Origin: Flavobacteriales bacterium
GTDB taxonomy: Bacteria > Bacteroidota > Bacteroidia > Flavobacteriales_F > PHOS-HE28
Assembly: GCA_020437875.1 (NCBI GenBank)
Contig: JAGQVR010000104.1
Span: forward strand, 1-9,711
Length of the DNA: 9,711 nucleotides
Direction: 5' to 3'
Part shown: positions 5,673-9,711 of the stretch, piece by piece
How the letters are laid out: every line of letters begins with the position of its first letter
How positions within the stretch are numbered: position 1 is the stretch's first letter
Position numbers and translations under genes: made by a program
The notes under the pieces: model-generated
What the model was told of the DNA's origin: nothing
Database searches by the model: none
Seen by the model: the letters and a program-made list of their open reading frames with translations, nothing else

Positions 5673-6536
5673 ATGCGCATCACCAAGCTCCTCCTTGCGC
5701 TCGGCGTCGTCGCTTCGACCTTTCAGGCGTGCGACTACGTGGATGACCCCACTCCGCCGAACGCGAACAATGGCAACGGCGGCGGCGACACCAGTGAGGC
5801 CGTCGTCAGGAAAGTCCTTCTGGAGGACATCACCGGCCACCGGTGCAACAACTGTCCCCGGGCTGCACGCATCGCCCAGGACCTTCAGGACGACCTTTTC
5901 GGGGAGAACCTCATCCTCGTGGGCGTCCATGCAGGTAGCTTCGCCGCGCCCTATGCCCCGATCGGTGATGGCATCTATGACTCGGACCATCGCACCCCGG
6001 CCGGCACCACCTATCAGCAGGCCTTCCAGGTCTTCTTCTTCCCGGCAGGACTCATCAGCCGACGGCCCTTCGATAACAGCGTTGTCGTTTCAGAGGGAAG
6101 CTGGGGAGCGGCCGTGGCCGAGATCGCAGGCGAGCCCTCCGCGTTCGATCTGGAGATCACCGATATCACGGTGCAAGGAGACGCGTTGAGCGCCCAGGTC
6201 CGGCTGAGCTTCGTGGAGGATGTTCAAGGCGATCACAACCTGGTGGTCTACTTGGTGGAGGACCATGTGGTCGACTGGCAGCTTGATGCGGAAGCCAGCC
6301 CCCCGGATGTACCCGATTATGACCACCGCCATATGTTGCGTGCCAACCTGAACGGAACCTGGGGCGAACCGGTGGTGACGGGTTCCGCCGCAGCGGGTGA
6401 CACCGTGACCGTGGATATTCCAGCCTACAGCCTGGACCCTGCTTGGAATACGGCCAATTTCTACCTGGTGGCCTGGGTCTATGACACTGGGTCCGAGGAG
6501 GTCATGCAAGCCGAGGAACGCAAGTTCCAGCCCTGA
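5673..6536 (+). CDS. Omp28-like outer-membrane lipoprotein with CNNC thioredoxin-like motif
   Basis: This 287-residue predicted lipoprotein has a signal peptide ending in a plausible lipobox, STFQA-C20. It is followed by acidic residues (DYVDD) and a flexible Asn/Gly linker (about 27-40). The mature part resembles Omp28-related proteins: VLLEDITGHRCNNCPRAAR carries C58 and C61 at the thioredoxin active-site position, and FFFPAGLISRR holds the probable cis-Pro (P124). A beta-rich Ig-like C-terminal half follows (about 155-287). There is no T9SS sorting domain, unlike the larger Omp28-like protein at 1703-3394. Acidic residues just after the lipid cysteine resemble surface-export signals of Bacteroidota lipoproteins, so a cell-surface location is possible (inference). 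It is the last gene of the cluster after the tlpA-like and barrel genes. Omp28 was named as an outer-membrane protein of unclear function; the CNNC suggests a redox or thiol-binding role. Confidence 0.85.
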   Translation: MRITKLLLALGVVASTFQACDYVDDPTPPNANNGNGGGDTSEAVVRKVLLEDITGHRCNNCPRAARIAQDLQDDLFGENLILVGVHAGSFAAPYAPIGDGIYDSDHRTPAGTTYQQAFQVFFFPAGLISRRPFDNSVVVSEGSWGAAVAEIAGEPSAFDLEITDITVQGDALSAQVRLSFVEDVQGDHNLVVYLVEDHVVDWQLDAEASPPDVPDYDHRHMLRANLNGTWGEPVVTGSAAAGDTVTVDIPAYSLDPAWNTANFYLVAWVYDTGSEEVMQAEERKFQP

Positions 6537-6636
6537 CAACACTTTTTGGCACTTCCTGCACACGCGTGCCGAACGGCCCACGTTCTATCCACCCACCGGA
6601 CTTCGGGATCGTGGATAACCGTTCGACCAATACCCC

Positions 6637-6666
6637 TTGCATGCGCCGGTGGACGTACTACCTTCA
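6637..6666 (+). promoter_or_regulatory. Candidate Bacteroidota promoter for the small ORF
   Basis: TTG at 6637-6639 is followed after 19 nt by TACCTTCA (6659-6666), which matches four of the six fixed positions of TAnnTTTG. The spacing is what the consensus asks for. A start near 6672 would give a leader of about 15-40 nt, depending on the start codon used. Confidence 0.35.
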
Positions 6667-6712
6667 ACCTCGCTAAAGCCGAACCGTGATGATGGACCAG
6701 GGAAGGAAGATG

Positions 6713-6904
6713 ATGGAGTTCAGCAAACAAGTGCTCCAAAAGGTCAGCTTCGACAAGCGTTTATTCAAGAAGGAACTGCTCAAGGCCCGACGATGGCTCG
6801 GGCAGCATGATCAACTTGTCCTCAAGGCCTGGTGCCTCGCCACCTTCGGTCACATGTATAAGGACGTGATCATCGAGGTGTTCCAGACCACCTTGCGGAC
6901 CTGA
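6713..6904 (+). CDS. Small conserved-looking hypothetical protein
   Basis: This is a small soluble, basic, helical protein of 63 residues from ATG 6713 (MEFSKQVLQKVSFDKRLF...). It contains KKELLKARRWLGQHD and AWCLATFGHMYKDVI, and has no signal peptide or membrane segment. I have a weak memory of short Bacteroidota hypothetical proteins with the same layout (MEF, VSFDK.LF.KEL.KA, WC...FG..Y), but no known function. The start is uncertain: GTG 6686, ATG 6689, 6692 and 6710 are all in frame. ATG 6713 is chosen because the recalled family begins at MEF and the purine stretch GGGAAGG lies at a usable distance upstream. The gene ends one base before the stop of convergent queG, so neither transcript has room for a separate terminator. 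Confidence 0.6.
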   Translation: MEFSKQVLQKVSFDKRLFKKELLKARRWLGQHDQLVLKAWCLATFGHMYKDVIIEVFQTTLRT

Positions 6905-6905
6905 G

Positions 6906-7823
6906 TCAGTTCCCCTCACGCAGGAAACGCAGGTTCCGTTGTAATCCACTGTACTTCGTCCGCTTCACGGCACTTCCCTCGAAGAGCCGGTCGAAGACGA
7001 TCTCGGTCATGCCGTGCCATTCGGCCTTGCTCAGCCCCATCAGCTCAGGCTTGGGTGTGAACTGCGGCTCACGGTGCGGGGTGCTGAAACGGTTCCATGG
7101 GCATACCTGCTGGCAGATGTCGCAACCGAAGGCCCAATCGTTCAGCTTGCCCGCCAGTTCAGCAGGTATCGCGTCCTTCAGTTCGATGGTGAGGTAGCTG
7201 ATGCAACGGCTGCCGTCCACCGCATAGGGGGTGATAGCCTCGGTCGGACACGCGTCGATGCAGCGGCGGCAGGTCCCGCAATGATCCGTCACGGGCGCAT
7301 CCGGCTCCAGGTCGAGGTCGAGGATGATCTCACACAGGAAGAAGAAGGAACCCACGCCTTGCCGGATGATGTTCGTGTGCTTGCCCATCCAGCCCAGTCC
7401 GCTGCGCTGCGCCCAGGCCTTCTCCAACACGGGCGCACTGTCCACGAAGGTCCTCAGGGCCACCTCTCCATATCGCTCCTGGATGAAGGCGACCAAGGGC
7501 TTCAGGCGCTGCTTCACCACCTTGTGGTAGTCGCGGCCATACGCATAGGTGCTGAGCTTCGGAGCCTCGGGATCCTCCTGCCGCACCGGCGTGTGGTAGT
7601 TGTAGGCCAGGCTGATCACGCTCTTCGCCCCCTCCACCAGGCGCCGCGGATCCAGCCGCAGGTCGAAGTGGTCCTCCATGTAGCCCATCTTTCCATGGCG
7701 GCCCTCACGAAGCCAGTGCTCAAGCCTCGGGGCCTCCTCTTCCAGGAAGCCCGCCGTGGCAATGCCACAGGCCAGGAAGCCCAGTTCGTGAGCCTTCTGC
7801 TTGATGTCCCTGGAAGCATGCAT
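6906..7823 (-). CDS. queG: tRNA epoxyqueuosine reductase
   Basis: QueG catalyses the last step of queuosine synthesis, reducing epoxyqueuosine to queuosine at tRNA position 34, with cobalamin and two [4Fe-4S] clusters, in the cytoplasm. The 305-residue product shows the QueG signature DSAPVLEKAWAQRSGLGWMG with the proposed catalytic Asp (D128). It has a ferredoxin-type motif CGTCRRCIDAC (C182, C185, C188, C192), an additional C207 in SRCISYLTIE, and CDICQQVCPWN (C234, C237, C241). Together these supply the eight cluster ligands. Length is near the family norm (a little over 300), so the gene is complete. ATG 7823 gives an N-terminus that aligns with the family. It is separated from the upstream response-regulator gene by 51 bp holding an inverted repeat. 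The final step may also be supplied by QueH in other species; this is clearly QueG. Confidence 0.95.
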   Translation of the reverse strand: MHASRDIKQKAHELGFLACGIATAGFLEEEAPRLEHWLREGRHGKMGYMEDHFDLRLDPRRLVEGAKSVISLAYNYHTPVRQEDPEAPKLSTYAYGRDYHKVVKQRLKPLVAFIQERYGEVALRTFVDSAPVLEKAWAQRSGLGWMGKHTNIIRQGVGSFFFLCEIILDLDLEPDAPVTDHCGTCRRCIDACPTEAITPYAVDGSRCISYLTIELKDAIPAELAGKLNDWAFGCDICQQVCPWNRFSTPHREPQFTPKPELMGLSKAEWHGMTEIVFDRLFEGSAVKRTKYSGLQRNLRFLREGN

Positions 7824-7834
7824 GGTGACGCAAG

Positions 7835-7861
7835 TTCGGCCAACAGCGCCACATGGCCGAA
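7835..7861 (-). promoter_or_regulatory. Inverted repeat between response regulator and queG
   Basis: TTCGGCCA (7835-7842) and TGGCCGAA (7854-7861) form a perfect 8-bp inverted repeat with an 11-nt loop. On the minus strand it starts 13 nt after the response-regulator stop and ends 11 nt before the queG ATG. No U-tract follows, so it could be an intergenic mRNA hairpin, a weak terminator or a protein-binding dyad. Confidence 0.4.
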
Positions 7862-7874
7862 GAGCCCGGCCGGC

Positions 7875-8516
7875 TCATACCCACCTCCGCCCCACCGCGT
7901 AACGCACCAGACCGGCGCTGTTGCGCACGTTGAGCTTGGTCATCAACTGCCTTCGATGGGACTTCACGGTATCAACACTGATGAATAGGGAAGTGGCGAT
8001 CTCCTCGTTCGTCCGTTCCATGGCCACCATCCGGATGATCTCGCGCTCACGGGTCGTCAGACCGATGTAGGCCCCACCCGGGTGCTTCGAGGTATGCGCA
8101 TACCCCTTCTCGACCGCGCTGTTCGCCGCATCGCTCAAGTATCGGTCACCAGCCAGCACTTGGGAAAGTGCGAATCGCAATTCCTCCGGCTCGCAGCTCT
8201 TCGCGAGGTAACCCGCGCAACCCTCGATCAACATGCTGTTGACATACTCGATCTCCAACATCTCCGAAAAGGCAAGGACCAACTGTTCGGGATGGCTCTT
8301 CCGGATGGCGCGCATCGTATCGATCCCATCCATCTTCGGCAGGGAGACCTCCAGCAGGACGAGGTCATAGGTGGAATTCGCCAGGGCATCGAGCAGTTCC
8401 GGACCCGATCGCACATGGTCGGCGACCGTGTAACGGGGGTGGTCCTTCAACCAGGTGCGCAACCCTTCCGCAACGATCGCCAATGGGTCCGCGAGTATCA
8501 ACCGTGATGTGCGCAT
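7875..8516 (-). CDS. LuxR/NarL-family response regulator with degenerate receiver
   Basis: This is a 213-residue DNA-binding transcription regulator. The N-terminal receiver (about 4-120) keeps the fold, D10, a Ser at the switch position (S84 in LAFSE) and the conserved Lys (K106 in GYLAKS). The expected phospho-acceptor Asp is Glu56 (LLEVSLPKMDG instead of LLDV), and the second residue of the acidic pair is Pro11 (LADP instead of ADD). The C-terminal GerE/LuxR helix-turn-helix (about 152-210) is intact: LTTREREIIRMVA, TNEEIATSLFISVDTVKSHRRQLMTKLNV. ATG 8516 gives the standard NarL-type length; in-frame ATGs at 8555 and 8603 would add unrelated basic residues. It lies between ruvB (166-bp gap) and queG, and no histidine kinase is visible. 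Classical phosphorylation control is doubtful; the targets are unknown. Confidence 0.88.
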   Translation of the reverse strand: MRTSRLILADPLAIVAEGLRTWLKDHPRYTVADHVRSGPELLDALANSTYDLVLLEVSLPKMDGIDTMRAIRKSHPEQLVLAFSEMLEIEYVNSMLIEGCAGYLAKSCEPEELRFALSQVLAGDRYLSDAANSAVEKGYAHTSKHPGGAYIGLTTREREIIRMVAMERTNEEIATSLFISVDTVKSHRRQLMTKLNVRNSAGLVRYAVGRRWV

Positions 8517-8552
8517 CCTTCTCTTCGTTCCCGATCGCCTGCTGGCCTGTTC

Positions 8553-8576
8553 CATGGATGGCTGGTCGCATCCATG
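8553..8576. promoter_or_regulatory. Inverted repeat upstream of the response-regulator gene
   Basis: CATGGATG (8553-8560) and CATCCATG (8569-8576) form a perfect 8-bp inverted repeat with an 8-nt spacer, 37-60 bp upstream of the response-regulator ATG. The arms and spacing would suit a dimeric LuxR/NarL-type regulator, so autoregulation is plausible. A leader hairpin is the alternative. Confidence 0.35.
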
Positions 8577-8682
8577 ATGGCGCACATGCACCGGCTTTCC
8601 CAAAGATCCGGGATCCGATGCGGAAAAGCACTAATCACAAAGGGTGGATCTTGGAGCCCCTGCGGCCCTGGCCGAAATCGTC

Positions 8683-9708
8683 CTACTCGAACAAGCCTCC
8701 GGGCTTCACGCTCGGCACCCGTCCCAAGTGCTTGTAGGCCCGCTCCGTGGCCTGCCTGCCGCGCGGCGTTCGCTGCAGGTAACCCTCCATGATCAGGAAG
8801 GGCTCATACACCTCCTCGATCGTGCCGGCCTCCTCGCCCACCGCCGTGGCCACCGTATTGAGGCCCACCGGCCCGCCACTGAACTTGTCGATGATGGCTC
8901 CTAGGATCCGGTTGTCCATCTCGTCGAGCCCGTGCGCATCCACGTTCAGGGCCTTGAGCGCGTACTGGGCGATGCCGAGGTCGATCGTTCCATCGCCCTG
9001 GATCTGGGCGAAGTCGCGCACACGTCGCAGGAGCGCATTGGCGATGCGCGGGGTACCTCTGCTCCGCCGCGCGATCTCCTCCGCTGCTTCATCGGCGATC
9101 GGCACGTTCAGCAGGCCTGCGCTGCGTTGGATGATGCCCTGGAGCGTGGCCGCGTCATAGTAGTCCAGGCGGCTATTGATCCCGAAACGCGCGCGCAACG
9201 GTGCCGTAAGGAGGCCACTTCGTGTGGTGGCACCCACCAGCGTGAAGGGGTTCAACGCGATCTGCACGGTACGCGCGTTGGGCCCGGCGTCGATCACGAG
9301 GTCGATCCGGTAGTCCTCCATCGCGCTGTAGAGGTACTCCTCGATCACGGGCGTCAGCCGGTGGATCTCGTCAATGAAGAGGACGTCGTGCGGCTCCAGG
9401 TTCGTGAGCAGGCCGGCCAGGTCGGCGGGCTTGTCAAGCACCGGACCGCTGGTGATGCGGATGCCCACGCCCATTTCCTGCGCCACGATGTTGGCCAGGG
9501 TGGTCTTGCCAAGGCCGGGCGGGCCATGCAGCAGCACGTGGTCCAAGGCCTCGCCGCGTTGCTTCGCCGCCTGCACGAAGACCTTGAGGTTGTCCGTCAC
9601 GGCCTTCTGCCCCGCGAACTCACCGAACTTCCGAGGACGGAGCACCTGCTCCATCTCCTTGTCGGAGGCGGAGCGCTGCTCGCTCCTTACATCGAAGCCG
9701 TCGGACAT
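8683..9708 (-). CDS. ruvB: Holliday junction branch migration ATPase RuvB
   Basis: RuvB is the hexameric AAA+ motor that, with RuvA, drives branch migration of Holliday junctions in recombinational repair. The 341-residue product is full length and has every expected motif: the N-terminal LRPRKFGEFAGQ, Walker A GPPGLGKTT (62-70), Walker B LFIDEIHR (110-117), sensor 1 GATTRSG (159-165), and the arginine-finger segment LRARFG (171-176). The C-terminal winged-helix region contains GGPVGLNTVATAVGEE and YLQRTPRGR. ATG 9708 fits the family start; only three bases of upstream sequence are in the window, so its promoter cannot be assessed. It is transcribed towards the response-regulator and queG genes, 166 bp from the former. 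No clear terminator is seen after it. Confidence 0.97.
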   Translation of the reverse strand: MSDGFDVRSEQRSASDKEMEQVLRPRKFGEFAGQKAVTDNLKVFVQAAKQRGEALDHVLLHGPPGLGKTTLANIVAQEMGVGIRITSGPVLDKPADLAGLLTNLEPHDVLFIDEIHRLTPVIEEYLYSAMEDYRIDLVIDAGPNARTVQIALNPFTLVGATTRSGLLTAPLRARFGINSRLDYYDAATLQGIIQRSAGLLNVPIADEAAEEIARRSRGTPRIANALLRRVRDFAQIQGDGTIDLGIAQYALKALNVDAHGLDEMDNRILGAIIDKFSGGPVGLNTVATAVGEEAGTIEEVYEPFLIMEGYLQRTPRGRQATERAYKHLGRVPSVKPGGLFE

Positions 9709-9711
9709 GCG

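Noticed and set aside
4029..5990. 653-codon open frame on the minus strand
   Set aside because: It is antisense to the barrel and Omp28-like genes. It has no signal peptide or known motif, and its Val/Glu/Leu-rich composition is typical of the complement of a GC-rich gene.
6515..6547. GGAAC-GCAA-GTTCC stem followed by TTTTT as terminator of the Omp28-like gene
   Set aside because: The stem is only 5 bp, lies before the stop codon, and is separated from the T-run by about 14 nt, so it does not have intrinsic terminator geometry.
6593..6652. Inverted repeat CCACCGG/CCGGTGG
   Set aside because: The arms are 7 bp and 46 nt apart in GC-rich DNA, so chance is likely.
7014..7988. 324-codon plus-strand frame
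   Set aside because: It is antisense to queG and the response regulator; no recognisable motif.
8601..8641. GATCTTTG near-match to a -7 element with an upstream TTTG for the response-regulator gene
   Set aside because: The first base of the TA is wrong and the spacing of 29 nt is well outside the usual range.
8663..8674. CGGCC-CT-GGCCG after ruvB as a terminator
   Set aside because: The loop is too short for the full stem and no U-tract follows on the minus strand.
1..9711. Mobile element, CRISPR or RNA gene
   Set aside because: No transposase, terminal repeats, regularly spaced repeats, tRNA-like cloverleaf or rRNA sequence was seen on either strand.

Overview
The window looks like chromosomal DNA of a GC-rich member of the Bacteroidota (about 60% GC in the lines I sampled). 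The main evidence is two proteins with type IX secretion (T9SS) type A C-terminal sorting domains, an Omp28-like lipoprotein and a DUF6029-like outer-membrane barrel. Supporting evidence is a perfect TAnnTTTG promoter element and mostly A-rich leaders without Shine-Dalgarno sites. A high-GC Flavobacteriales-type lineage is my best guess. I see no tRNA, rRNA, CRISPR array, insertion sequence or phage gene.

Layout, left to right. (1) A class III sirtuin (+), 55-738. Its expected N-terminus is interrupted by an in-frame TAG at 52-54. (2) Converging on it with a 14-bp overlap, a secreted T9SS cargo protein (-), 725-1483. Its probable terminator is a perfect 26-bp palindrome inside the sirtuin coding region. 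(3) A divergent control region, 1484-1702, with a TAnnTTTG element, a leader hairpin and a nested dyad. (4) A 563-residue T9SS cargo protein (+), 1703-3394, carrying an Omp28/thioredoxin-like CPPC domain. A long hairpin follows it. (5) A tight three-gene cluster (+): TlpA/ResA-like thiol oxidoreductase (3480-3974), DUF6029-like barrel (3984-5669) and Omp28-like lipoprotein with CNNC (5673-6536), with gaps of 9 and 3 bp. (6) A small conserved-looking protein (+), ending one base before the end of convergent queG. (7) A minus-strand block: ruvB (8683-9708), a LuxR/NarL-type response regulator with a degenerate receiver (7875-8516), then queG (6906-7823).

How they may work together (inference). 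The centre of the window encodes three exported thioredoxin-fold proteins, each with CxxC: one T9SS-secreted, one periplasmic and one lipidated. They sit around an outer-membrane barrel whose only two cysteines form a C-x4-C pair in its last hairpin. This suggests an envelope or cell-surface thiol-disulfide module and is the best candidate here for an undescribed system. The right-hand block is mostly housekeeping (Holliday-junction migration and queuosine synthesis). The atypical regulator lies between the two, and no sensor kinase is visible.
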